This document shows, piece after piece, positions 41,742 to 54,272 of a stretch of DNA of 64,000 nucleotides. The stretch is taken from positions 1,503,001 to 1,567,000 of the forward strand of contig JACGWO010000006.1 of NCBI GenBank assembly GCA_034509735.1, in the 5' to 3' direction. Source of the DNA: Sesamum alatum. Its lineage: Eukaryota > Streptophyta > Magnoliopsida > Lamiales > Pedaliaceae. Position numbers and translations under genes: made by a program. The notes under the pieces are model-generated. The model made no database searches, was not told the origin of the DNA, and worked only from the letters and a program-made list of their open reading frames with translations. The stretch's first letter is position 1, and the number at the start of each line of letters is the position of its first letter.

Positions 41742-41748
41742 TATAAAT
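41742..41748 (+). promoter_or_regulatory. Upstream (duplicate) TATA box of the peroxidase
   Basis: TATAAAT in the context TTGCTATAAATTGAAGC, identical to the proximal copy 243 bp downstream. If used, it would give a leader about 240 nt longer. Confidence 0.65.
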
Positions 41749-41984
41749 TGAAGCGACTCCAGTACCACTCCACTGCTAGTCATCATCATGTGCAGCAACT
41801 CTTTTATCTTTAATAAATAATGAAGAGCACTAAGTGGATGTATCGTGCAATATTATCTTCTTCAAGATGTTGATGCATGATTCTGTTTGCGGCAGACATG
41901 GTCATTAGGTCACATTGAATGTAGTGGAAATCCTACTTTCCAAGCCCCCAATGAATGGAATGGGATAAATTCCAATTTTCTTGC

Positions 41985-41991
41985 TATAAAT
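41985..41991 (+). promoter_or_regulatory. Proximal TATA box of the peroxidase
   Basis: TATAAAT lies 76 bp before the ATG, a normal spacing for a plant gene with a 40-50 nt leader. Confidence 0.75.
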
Positions 41992-42057
41992 TGAAGCGAC
42001 TCCAGTACCACTCCACTGCTAGTCATCACAAATTTGAAAATCTCTTCATAGTAATAA

Positions 42058-43414
<1,357 letters not shown>

Positions 43415-43790
43415 CTTATGAGAGGGAATTCTAACGTGGTCTCACAGGAAAATCCATGTATATGTTATGGTCATACCATCTTAAACTCTGTAATTAATCA
43501 AATAATATTTCCATGTAGTCAGTCAGGTACTCTTCTTGATGTCCTAATTATCTGAACTACATGTTGTTTTAGTTACTCTGTTCACTTGTTAGTTGTGAAC
43601 TGTTTCATAGCATTATATTTGGCTGATTTCAAGCGAAGCATATGAGAGGGAAAGCACAAGAATTCCATGGAATAAAGACAAGGCGAGTAAGAAGAGGACA
43701 AGATAGAAAAAGTTTCTTGATTTTGACTAAACCTTTGCACCATCCATGCACTTTTTGTTTCTGTTTTTGTCTTATCTAATTGTTTGTGGG

Positions 43791-44263
43791 AAAATTTCAC
43801 TTTTGATCTAACATGGGTTGTTGCACTTTTGATTCCGTTGTTTACGGACTCAACACTTTTTGTCCTACAAGAACCATAATTATTGTATTTTTTGTCCCAA
43901 CTCCTTTAAAAGTGTTAAATGATGAATGGAAAACCACCTTTGACCATTCAAATGTGGTTTTGATGGCTTGAAACAACTATTCATTTTTAGAGGGAATTGA
44001 GTCAGTTTTTCAACTATTTTGGAAGGAAATAATAATCCGTATAAGAAATTCCCTCCAAAATGGTTGAAAAATCTGATTCAATTCCCTCCAAAGATGAATA
44101 GTGATTTCAATTCATCAAAACCACCTTATAATGGTCAAATGTGATTTTTCATCTATCATTTAATACCTTTAACGAAGTTGGGACCAAAAGTGTTGAGCTC
44201 ATAAAAAAGGGGACCAAAAATACAACTGTCCATATCTTTTAAGACCAAAAGTACAATTTTACT
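43791..44263. mobile_element. Foldback element downstream of the peroxidase
   Basis: The left arm (AAAATTTCACTTTTGATC, CTCAACACTTTTTGTCC, GACCATTCAAATGTGGTTTT) is complementary to the right arm (AAAACCACCTTATAATGGTC, GACCAAAAGTGTTGAGC, AAAAGTACAATTTT). The arms are about 235 bp each and meet near 44030. It is non-coding. A clear target duplication could not be fixed. Confidence 0.75.
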
Positions 44264-44287
44264 TTGTGCTAAATACTTCACACACAA

Positions 44288-44305
44288 CCCCCCCCCCCCC
44301 CCCCC
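44288..44305. repeat. Homopolymer run of 18 C
   Basis: Uninterrupted C18 followed by TCTCT. Such runs are prone to length error in sequencing and to slippage in vivo. Confidence 0.9.
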
Positions 44306-44561
44306 TCTCTAAGAATTTGAGAATTCCTTTTTTTTCAAAAAGAAAATTATTTGCATGTTATTTAGTTAATTTACCCCAAGATATTGAATAAAATAATTAA
44401 TTAACTAAGGATAGGGGTCCAACTAGAATTAAACCCAATCCAGTAATATTTTATCTGGTCTGTCGGACCAACCAAATGTGAACCTTTATATGGGCCTTGG
44501 CCCCAACCGAAACCAAGTACAGAAACGCCCATTACACATTTCAATTAATCTCCTTTGGAGA

Positions 44562-44847
44562 TTTTTTTTTTATTTTTTGAATTGTAAGCGATGAATTTTA
44601 TTAATTGAAATAAAGCGATTAAAATCAATTCTGTCAATATCAACAGACAGAGATAAATACAACATTCCTATCAACAATATCATATATACTAATATCGTGC
44701 TATTACAACAACAAATAACCTACTATGCAGTAGAAACAAATAAACCTACTATGTAGTAGAAACAAATCATCCCACGTAGGGGATTCGAACCCATGACCTT
44801 AAGAATCATGGGACCTCAGCTTCGTCAACTAAGCTAGGCTTCATTGG
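44562..44847 (-). mobile_element. tRNA-derived SINE
   Basis: On the minus strand, the head reads CCTAGCTTAGTTGACGAAGC (A-box-like), then the B box GGTTCGAATCC (plus positions 44781-44791). The body runs to a 3' A-rich end, the T-run just after 44561 on the plus strand. A perfect 13-bp target duplication, TCTCCTTTGGAGA, flanks it (44549-44561 and 44848-44860). Head, internal promoter, A-tail and long duplication together identify a SINE mobilised by LINE machinery. The body contains a small tandem duplication around CTACTATG(C/T)AGTAGAAAC. Confidence 0.88.
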
Positions 44848-44860
44848 TCTCCTTTGGAGA

Positions 44861-45751
44861 ATTAAAAGACATTTCTGAATACTTCCAACGTGCTAATTTA
44901 ATTATATTTTCTCATTTAATAGGACGGATTGGGATCAAATCGATTTATATATGAACCTGCTTGTAATAGTGGATTTATAACTTTTATAAGTAGTTTCGGT
45001 ACAATTAGCATTTTGGTGAGATTGGAGTGATAAACGATTTAAATTGAACATCTCATAGCAATGGGTGGATGGTATAGAACAAGAAATGGATGCACTTTGA
45101 GAGCGTTTTGGATAGACGTATGTCGAAAATGTAATACTTTAGTTGTGTATGATTTGACAGTGGAATTTGAATTGACCATAGCTTTTGATATGAAATGTGT
45201 TGCGGGGTGGTCTTTTGATCATCTCCTTGAGGAGAACCCAGTCCGTCACTATTGTGGCGAGGGCTCACCGTTCGCTGCGAAATTTCATCGTTTCGACTAC
45301 TGTCCTAACTTTTTTTTAACTTTTTCTATTTTTAAGTTGATTCTGGTTAATTTTTATAGTTGGCGTTTGTGCCTCATTTTTTAGTAGATTATTGTCGGGA
45401 TGTTAGGGCTGAATTTTATAATTTTCTAAAAAATGATCCAAACTTTAACCCGTTTGAGGTCTGTTTTATTTAGGTAATGTCTCTTTCTTTCAAATACTTG
45501 CAAATTCATATTACGAGAGTTCATTCAACAATCAAATGCTTACTTCAATTTCGAGCTCTCATAATATTGAAGATGTGTTCTTGCTTAATTCTTTCAATTT
45601 TTATTACTTTCGCCCCATCAATATACTTATAATTTTATTATAAAAAAAAAGTTAAAATATTATATAACTAAACATAATACCAAAGAGTATCGATGTAATT
45701 TATCTTTAAATAAAATAAATAAATTGAATGACAAGGATAAGAATACACTTG

Positions 45752-45792
<41 letters not shown>

Positions 45793-46135
45793 TTTAAACA
45801 TTAGGGGTGGGTTATTGGGTGTGCAAATATAAATGTGCATGACTCAGCCCTGATGCAGCACTGCACTATTATACTTTTTGACTTATCGATTCTACTATAT
45901 GTGAGTTAAGGCATGTTTGGGGAATTCAAACAAACTAGTTGTTAGCTTTTAGCTTATATTTAAGTGGTTGTGCTGTATTTTGTGCTAGTGATTTTTGCCT
46001 TTAATTCTCTTAAATGAAGCTGAAACTTAGTAAGAGCTATAAGGAACGAATGAGATGTTCTTCAAGTGTTTTCTTTGGACTTAAATATCGAAACACTATT
46101 TGACGGGTACACCATAATTACTAAGGAAATAGATC
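44861..46135. other. Intergenic sequence, no gene recognised
   Basis: A 107-codon frame at 45061-45384 is open but cysteine- and phenylalanine-rich, with no domain or intron structure. I do not call it a gene. An A-run of about 36 lies at 45754-45788. The rest is AT-rich spacer. Confidence 0.45.
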
Positions 46136-46139
46136 TGGA

Positions 46140-46578
46140 TATTTCAGAACTGAACCAAAATCATCAGTAAAACCCATTAACCCACAGAATTGGGCCTTGC
46201 GATCCGACTCGACACGGCGACCTAGATCCAGACCCATGTAAGACACACGAGATCTGGACCGTTAATAGTGACAGTCAAGATGTTGAGATGATTTCACGTG
46301 GACCCAGCGAGTAAGCACACTTGGCCCTATAAATAGTCCCAATGCACCGCATTTATGGGAGGACATTTACTACATTCTAGCGCATTTACTTCTCCAAGAT
46401 CACATATCTATCATCTCGACCTGGACTAACTTAAATATCGGAGTATCTTAGTTGGGAACCATCACAACTAGCCTGATGTACTTTCTCTTCTCAGGTTTTA
46501 TACACTATCTGGGGAGCTTGCTTGGAGACACACCAGGTGATCACAAGGAGACCGCATAGCAGCGACCCGAATCACTTT
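46140..46578 (+). mobile_element. LTR-like remnant with TATA box
   Basis: GC-richer block with an LTR-like layout: upstream GC-rich sequence, CTATAAATAG at about 46326-46335, pyrimidine-rich leader and an end in GAATCA. No open frame follows. It resembles the LTRs at 14731 and 32641 in organisation but not clearly in sequence. I could not define both ends or a convincing target duplication. Confidence 0.45.
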
Positions 46579-46867
46579 TTTTCTGCTTATTATTGGTTCT
46601 GAATGCATTTTTTGAACGTTATTAACAACCTCTTTTGTTTTTGAATTACTTTTCTGACTTTTATTTTTATTTTCCTAAAATAATAAAATTGATTACTTTT
46701 TCGATTTGATAAATTAGTCTCATTTATTTTTTAGAAAAAATATATAGTTTTGATTTACATGTTTCCTGACCTATAATAAAAAGTGTTTTATTTTACTAAA
46801 TCTTGGCTTGTAAAGTGTATTATTAAAAATACAATGTAGGATTTGAAAAAATGTGTTATTTTGCATA

Positions 46868-47138
46868 GGGATTATTACATTTACATCCACGAATTCATAC
46901 ACAAACTACCTCTATCTTTTGTGTAATTACATAAATCATCATTGTCAGCCAAAAAATAGAGGTAGTTTGTGTAATTTTTTTGACGTATTTAGTGGTTGTA
47001 TATGTAAAGTACAAAAATAAAAATTATTTATATAAATGATGTTGACGTTTTTAGTGATTGTATGTATAATTTTTTCAAATTATAAGAATAATTTGTGTAA
47101 ATAGTCCATAGATCAAGGGATGTAGATATAATTTTCCC
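46868..47138. repeat. MITE-like repeat, family F2 (copy 4)
   Basis: The left end GGGATTATTACATTTACATC and the right end GATGTAGATATAATTTTCCC are complementary in outline. The right side has AATAGTCCATAGATCAAGGG, the F2 signature. Confidence 0.6.
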
Positions 47139-47323
47139 TTTCAAATATGGTAAGAAAAAGCTCTTGAATATAAGTGATAACAAATAATTTTAGCATCTCT
47201 AAGGAACTTAAAACTAGGAAATATGTTCTTGCAACGAGTCCAAACATATCCTAATTTTTCTTCACCGACAAGCCTCAATTAGTTTTTCCGCAAACTTTCT
47301 TTTAATTAAATTTTAGGATAAAT

Positions 47324-47585
47324 TATAACTACCTCCTCTTAAAGTTTGACATAATTACAAATACTCCATGAGGTTTGTCACCGTCGAACAGATGACTCAT
47401 TACCATCCAATTTTATGGGTGAACGGACCAAAATGCTCTTATGCACTAAATTATTTTTAATTTAATTGTTAAAATTTTTTTAGACTACAATGCGCAGAAA
47501 AATATTTTTTAAATTTTTTACATAAATGAACAATAATGCAATTTAACTCAACTAATTTTTTCTACAATTTTAATCATGGAATTTC
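47324..47585. repeat. Truncated F1 repeat (copy 5)
   Basis: Starts AGGATAAATTATAACTACC and includes TTTGACATAATTACAAATAC and TGGGTGAACGGACCAAAATG. It stops in the middle of the element (TTTTAATCATGG), with no right arm. Confidence 0.6.
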
Positions 47586-47973
47586 AATCTTGAAGTTGTG
47601 ATACATGGTAAGTGGTGGCAGGCAATATTAATCACAATGCTGTTGTTGAATAGTAAGTTGTACTATTCTTGTAGTTGGGAGCACTGCACCCATAATGTTT
47701 TAATTACGTCTGAATTGATGGATTTTCAGAGTTAATTTTTTATAAATACTTTTATTTATTTATATTATATTTGGATCGATAAATAACAAATTTAAGAATT
47801 TCAAATTCATCATAACAATTTTTTCGAACTTATTTGGAAAATTCCGCGGAGGATTGCAAATTCTTGAATTCTCATTTTGAAGGGTATCGTGTAACTTGTT
47901 ACATGATGATGTGTTTCAAATTCATTTAATATCAAGTCATTTAAAAATTTTCTTTCAAATTCAATTTTCAAAG

Positions 47974-48430
47974 TGTAAATTACAGATACCTCCTATGAAG
48001 TTTCGTATAATTACAAATACCCTCTTATTTTTGAAAAATTACAAATACTCCCTCAAAGAAAATAATTATATAATCCCTAGGATGCTGGGTTGAAAATTAC
48101 TATTTTACCTTTATCGGTTCTTTTATCCCAAAAAAAATATGTGAAAAAATATTAAAATATGTGAGGGTGGGTGTAAAGTAAATAACTCAAAGAGAATATT
48201 GGTTCATAAAAATATTTTAGGAAATACTAAAAGGTATATAAAATTATAACTTATACTCTAAACATATTTTTTGGCAGTTCACTATAAAATTTGGATGAAA
48301 ACTTGACAGAGGATGACAGAACGAACTTGTCGTTAGACGGACGTTAAAATTATGAGGGTATTTATAATTTTCTAAAATAATGAGGAGGCATTTATAATTA
48401 ACGATAAACCTCAGGAAAGTGGTTGTAACC
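47974..48430. repeat. MITE-like repeat, family F1 variant (copy 6)
   Basis: The left end GTGTAAATTACAGATACCTC and the right end CCTCAGGAAAGTGGTTGTAA are imperfect inverted arms. The interior differs from other F1 copies, suggesting a subfamily or gene conversion. Confidence 0.55.
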
Positions 48431-48828
48431 TGCTCTTTTTCTTTTTCTTTTTTCAATTCAAATCTTTCCATCAAAGTATAGATATCTAATTATCTGAATT
48501 TTGGTGATTAAATTACTAAATCTTGGTTCATGTCCGACTTTATTAAGACTCATTCTAACACTTGATTAGTAATCTAATCAAGTAAAACCATTAATTCTTA
48601 ACTTTATCAAAATTAAATAATTTTGAATAATTAGAGTTTGATTTGACTCGATTCATTTACCATCCATCTAAAATGTACATAAAGTAATGTTTATTGAGTT
48701 TGTTAATGTGTTTAAATACTCTCATCATGTATTTACATATTTAATGGTAGATATTATGAAATTATCACTAAAATCAAACGTAGGTCAATTAATATATAGA
48801 GTAAATATTAAACTCCATTTCTTTAAGA

Positions 48829-49132
48829 GTTAATTAAATTTATATCTCATCTAAAAATACGAGATTATACTTTTTTCTAAAAACTTTTCAAAATTATACT
48901 TGTATCCCTTCTAAAAATTCTCTATTTATAATTATACTATTCCGTTAGGATTTGAACGAAAAAGTTGACGTTGATAAGAAAATTACTTTAACTTATAATT
49001 TACCCCTTATTCAACAATTCATATAATTTATTGATAAAAATAATGGGGGTGCAAATATAATTTTCAAAGTTTTTTTTTTTTTTTTTGAGATAAAGTGTAT
49101 TTCACAGTTTTAGAGGGGTCTAAGTATAGATA
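48829..49132. repeat. MITE-like repeat, family F4 (copy 2)
   Basis: AATTCTCTATTTATAATTAT in the left half and TTTTAGAGGGGTCTAAGTAT at the right end match the termini of the Mutator-like element at 26248-28654, without a Helitron inside. About 300 bp. Confidence 0.6.
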
Positions 49133-49145
49133 ATCATTTTTCTTT

Positions 49146-49700
49146 GGGATAATTATACCCCCTCCCCTTAGGTTTGGTGTAATTACACGTAGAACTCATG
49201 TAGTTTAGAAAATTACATCTAGTACTCCCGAGCTTTGATCCTATCTAATAAATAGGTCCATCCATCAGTCAAAATTCGAATTTATTGATATTAGCAAAAA
49301 AACTGAATGAAAATCAATATTTACTATCTATTGACTTATTACTGACTTATTGTAGGTCAAACAAATCTTTTTTATAATTAAACTACTCTTATATATCTTC
49401 ACACATTAATGCATGTGAGGTGGTATATCTTCACTGTTATAAAGGTATTTTAATCATAAAAGATTTATTTGGCCTGCAATAAGTTAGTAATAAGTCAATT
49501 AAGGGTAAATATAAATTTTCATTAAGTTTTTTTTGTTAATATCAATAAATTTGGTAAATTCGGTGAATTTTGACTAATGGAGGGACTTATTTGTTAGACG
49601 GACGCAAATATCAGGGGTAGTAAATATAATTTTTTAAATTATAGGAGATCAACGTGTTATTACACTAAACTCAGGGGAGGGGGCCCTTTTGCATTTTCAG
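49146..49700. repeat. MITE-like repeat, family F5 (copy 2)
   Basis: The left arm has CCCCTCCCCTTAGGTTTGGT then GTAATTACACGTAG. The right arm has TTATTACACTAAACTCAGGG then GAGGGGGCCC. The inner word CTAATAAATAGGTCC is mirrored by GGGACTTATTTGTTAGAC. Non-coding. Confidence 0.6.
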
Positions 49701-50262
49701 TAAAAGAATTTTCCTTAACTACGATCATAATAGCTCCTTACTGTCATTAAATATTCAGTTTGGGTTATAATTACTATTTAAAGAGTGAATTTATCATCAC
49801 AATCGACAGGTGGAACAAAATCATTTATCATAATTAAGTCATTAAATCTATCAGATTTCATGACTTACCTTATAAGAACTAAGAATTCATTTACTTTGAC
49901 TTACCAACTTGATAGTGATTAGATATTAAAAATACAATTAGAAAAATAAAAATTAGAAAAATGCACAAGGTTTACAAACTTATGGGGATAAATTTGAATT
50001 ATGACAAAATTGAGGGTCAAACTAGCAAAAACAACAATAAACACGCGGCGCATTATAGCGAGGACCAGCTCATAAATCTGTAGGCATTTGAATAATGACG
50101 ATGGGAGAAAGCTCCAAGAGTTCGAAATATATATTAAGCGGGACTTAGGGTTTTTATTTTTCCCACTCTCTACTCTTCCAGACTCTTCTTCTGCTCGCAT
50201 ATACATACACCTATACACACACACACACTCTCAACGTGGACTGTGAGAGAAGGAACGCAGCT

Positions 50263-53200
50263 ATGGGTGGGAGGCCGCGCTGCTTTCTGGACATAAGCAT
50301 CGGAGATGAGCTGGAAGGGAGAATTGTTGTTGAACTGTACAATGACGTAGTCCCCAAGACTGCGGAGAATTTTAGGGCTCTTTGCACTGGAGAGAAAGGA
50401 ATTGGCCCCAACACTGGCGTTCCTCTGCATTACAAGGTTTTTGTTATCCATTTTCTGCTGTCTGCGCACGTGGATGTGGAAATGTGTGTGATATTGTGTT
50501 CAAGCGTGCTTTGTTCTTGATTGATCGATCATAACTAATAATTGGAATTTATTAGCGTTAGTAGGAAGTTGTTCTTTCTCGTACTATATAATTATTGGAT
50601 AAATTGTTGATGCAGTAGGAGAATTTCGGTGGATATGTTCCAAAGGTTGACGTCTTGTTGAAATGTATGAATGGAAAATTGCATTTTTCACCTAGTAAAA
50701 GCTGTTGTGAGACAAGATAATGTGATACTATTGAGACGTTTTAGGTTAATTGCTGTGGCCTGTGATTCTGTGATTTTGAGTATTCTGTTCTTGTTTTAGG
50801 TATGCAAATGTGTGCAGAAGAGATTGTATTTTTATTTTTTTTTTCACGTTGATTGCTCCTGTTTCAGCAGATGTTTGTCATTGGATCAGGCTATTGATTC
50901 TTTTCAGAACAGTTTCTTATGATAGTTTTACGTTCCTTTTAGGGATCCAGTTTCCATCGTGTCATTAAAAGTTTTATGGTACAAGGTGGTGATATTTCTG
51001 CTGGTGACGGAACTGGAGGGGAATCTATTTATGGGCTGAAATTTGAAGACGAAAATTTTGAATTAAAGCATGAAAGGAAGGGTATGCTGTCGATGGCGAA
51101 TGCTGGGCCCAATACTAATGGTTCCCAATTTTTCATCACCACAACTCGGACATCTCATCTGGATGGAAAGCATGTTGTTTTTGGGAAGGTAATCAAAGGC
51201 ATGGGAGTTGTTCGTTCCATTGAGCATGTCACTACTGGTGAAAATGATCGTCCTACAGTTGATGTTGTTATTGCCGATTGTGGAGAAATTCCAGAGGGAG
51301 CTGATGATGGAATAGCAAACTTCTTCAAAGATGGTGACATGTATCCTGACTGGCCTGCCGATCTCAATGAGAATTCTAGTGAGCTTTCTTGGTGGATAAC
51401 AGCTGTAGAATCAATAAAGGGTTATGGAAATGAACATTTTAAGGTAATAATTATCTGAAAAATCGTAAAGATTACTCACCCTTCTCTCCTTAGGGCTCCA
51501 CAAGAATCTCTCTCCTTCCTTTTTTTATTCAACTAGCTGTCTTGTTAAATACCTGCCTCTGATGTTTGCAGAAGCAAGACTATAAGATGGCTCTAAGGAA
51601 GTACCGGAAGGCTCTGCGCTATTTGGATGTGTGCTGGGAAAAGGAAGGAATTGATGAAGGTAGTCCGAATATTCTCTCTACATCTTACAGTTATAGCATT
51701 GCTGAGTATCGACTGGGCAATTGAATCTGATTCATAATTCTTCTTTCCGGCCATCTATTCTTGAAGCAGATAAGAGTGTGTATTTGAGAAAGATGAAGGC
51801 GCAGATATTTACCAACAGCTCTGTGAGTTCCTATTTTGATTGCCCACTAGTTCTTTACGATGTTAACATTCTTCTTTTCCTTTCATGACGTAGCACCCCA
51901 AAGGGAGAATGCTATTAGTGAATTCAAAGGGATAATTTAGAGCCATTTTTTTATGCCGGAGATCTAAGTTCGATTTCCAAGTAAATCTTTCACATCTTTG
52001 CTTTATTGCTCTCCTTCTTGTCCTTAAGATAAGGCGGGGAAACTTTTTGTACAAATAAGATAAAGGTTCTGCATAATTTGTGCCTTCTTTTCCTGGTCAT
52101 TCTCCTTCTCATTTCGTAAAATTTTTTGCTGGGCTTTAGGTGTTGCATTGTTGCTTGTGTTTGCACTCCTCGGTATTGGTATTCATAACCTTTGTTTTTG
52201 TTTTCATACATACCATGAATATGATTTGGATTCTACATCTTTAAGGTGTAATGAATTATTAATGCGTATGTTGGAATGTGTCTCCAAGGATTTTGCAATA
52301 TACTTACACATACTACTACATATATATATGTATATATATATGCGTGTGTGTGTTGTCGTGGATGTATGTGCAGATTATGTCTTTTCAAATAAGTTTTCTG
52401 TTTCCGTAAGGACCGTAACATTCATTGCCTATCAGAGAGTGTGATATACATGAATCATTATTCTTTAAAGTTATCTTTTTCAGAATCATTTCAGTTCCAT
52501 TCTGGCTATTGTGGCATATCTTTTCAAAGTGAAGCTGTTTTGATAAACTGCATGTGTATACAAATTTCTACGTGGTTTATATTTCTGAGATTATTTTCAA
52601 ATTTTCTCGTTTCACCTAATCTATATCATCTATCTCTTTCTAGGCTTGTAAACTGAAACTAGGAGACTTGAAGGGAGCACTTCTTGACACAGACTTTGCA
52701 ATGCGTGATGGTGAAAATAATGCGAAGGCATTGTTCCGCCAGGGCCAGGTTGGTTTTTTGTGCCATGACATTGTCATCTTTGGTGGTGCCTTATCTGGAA
52801 GTTTGTCTGATCACCAAAGAGGTCATTTCTATGAATAAATTCTTACTGTTGAGAGAGATGAAGACCTAGATCTATGAAGTTAGTATCTTTTCACTAATTT
52901 ATTGAGAAAATTGTTATGCATTTTGGTTGGATCTACTCGGAGAGGCCATTACTACAAATATTCATGTTGTTAAAAGAGAGAAAGAGACCTAGATCTATGA
53001 AGTCAGTATTTCTTCACTTTATTAGGAATATTGTTATGCATTTACTTAGTCAGAATCTACCAACAAATGGACTATCCATAGATGAGGACAAAAAACAGCT
53101 TCGAATCCATTAATCGCTTAGCACTACTACCGAGAAAAATTATGACCCAGATCGCTACAATTGCCATTACTTGAAGATCCAGATATCCATGTTGTTTCTT

Positions 53201-53272
53201 TCTTTTCTTTTCTATGTTTCTTCGTCGTTCTTCTAATATAACTTGTGCATAAATGCAAGTTCGTACCGAAAC

Positions 53273-53315
<43 letters not shown>

Positions 53316-54272
53316 AAAAAAAGAACTTTTTGTAATTGTCCAGAACATAGAACCAAAATCCCAGGGATAATACAACTTTTTGCTCTTTCATAAGTTTTTT
53401 GTCTGCTGCTTGGTTAATGTGTGAATTTAGTTTTGTCCATTGTGCTTCATTGTTGATAGTTCTGATTGGCAAACATTGTTCTTCAGGTACTTGTAATACA
53501 TGCTAATATCTCTTTAATACTTACATAAAATATGGCCATATATATTTGGTTTAATGAGTTATTGAGGGAAAATCAGTACACACATTCCCTGCTCGTTTGG
53601 TACATTCTTTTATTTCTGCCCCTGTTGGCTTGGGACACTTCAAAATCCTTATGCTTGCAGCTATTCTGACATTTGCCATACTGATACATGTACCTTCTGA
53701 AATGACCAGGCACATGTGGCTCTCAATGATATTGATGCTGCAGTAGAGAGTTTTAGGAAAGCATTGGAATTGGAACCAAATGATGGTTAGTAAAAGATCT
53801 CTCTCACTCAGATTCTATTTGCATTTAATGAAAGAAAGAACAAAAAAGAGGAATTTCCTCATGATGCTTGCCCAAATTAGGCCCTAAAGGAAACAATCAG
53901 GGGTTTTACATCCCAGCTTTCCTCAATGTTTTAAACAATACCCTTGAAAGCTCACAAATTTCTCGAGTCCCTGAATATATTTTAATTTTGGATGAATAAC
54001 CATTTACATTTGAAGCGGTAAGCAAAGCTCTGGACCTTTCAGAGAAACCTTCTATCTGACATTTTACTGCTTTTGCTCCAGGAGCAATAAAGAAGGAGTT
54101 TGCTGCTGCAAAGAAGAAGGTAACAACACATGTCTTAGAATTTCTTGTCATCAAAACTGTTACCTATGCTTCTACTTTGACCTCACTATCTCTCTCATTT
54201 CTTGGTTTTCTGGAATAGATTGCTGATAGACGTGACCAGGAGAGAAAAGCGTACGCCAAGATGTTCCAATAG
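50263..54272 (+). CDS. CYP40: Cyclophilin-40 peptidyl-prolyl isomerase (SQUINT-type)
   Basis: Eight exons join in frame: 50263-50436, 50943-51443, 51572-51659, 51770-51822, 52644-52748, 53710-53785, 54082-54119 and 54219-54272, giving 362 residues, the usual CYP40 length. Residues 1-178 are a cyclophilin domain ([68 protein letters not shown]). The cyclosporin-contact Trp of small cyclophilins is His here, as is typical for CYP40. The loop [13 protein letters not shown] is the divergent loop of this class. Residues of about 210-360 hold three TPR motifs ([56 protein letters not shown]) for binding the HSP90 C-terminus. The Arabidopsis orthologue SQUINT promotes AGO1 loading and the juvenile-to-adult transition. 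That function is inferred. Intron 5 contains a C40 run. Confidence 0.96.
52852..53044. repeat. Diverged direct repeat in CYP40 intron 5
   Basis: AGACCTAGATCTATGAAG, then a TTTCTTCACT-type stretch and TTGTTATGCATTT, occurs at about 52860-52922 and 52983-53044, about 122 bp apart. It is a small intronic tandem duplication. Confidence 0.7.
53274..53313. repeat. Homopolymer run of 40 C in CYP40 intron 5
   Basis: Uninterrupted C40 followed by A9. The transcript carries poly-C and the template strand poly-G, which can fold into G-quadruplexes. The true length is uncertain because long homopolymers are often misread. Confidence 0.9.

Larger units (their letters stand above)
41544..42029 (+). repeat. 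243-bp tandem duplication covering the peroxidase core promoter
   Basis: The segment starting CATGTGCAGCAACTC and ending CTAGTCATCA occurs at 41544-41786 and 41787-42029. The copies are identical by eye except at the very last position. Each copy contains the TATA box and the sequence just downstream of it. The second copy ends about 30 bp before the peroxidase ATG. Confidence 0.93.

Noticed and set aside
45061..45384. 107-codon frame as a novel small protein
   Set aside because: No domain, signal peptide, conserved start context or intron structure. A minus-strand frame overlaps it and the surroundings are transposon-rich.
45879..46578. A complete 700-bp solo LTR with CTTTT duplications
   Set aside because: CTTTT occurs at both positions but is low-complexity, and 45879-46130 does not look like LTR sequence. 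Only 46140-46578 is kept, as LTR-like.
53072..53472. Three minus-strand frames with long glycine runs
   Set aside because: The glycine runs are translations of the C40 homopolymer. They lie in a CYP40 intron and have no other content.
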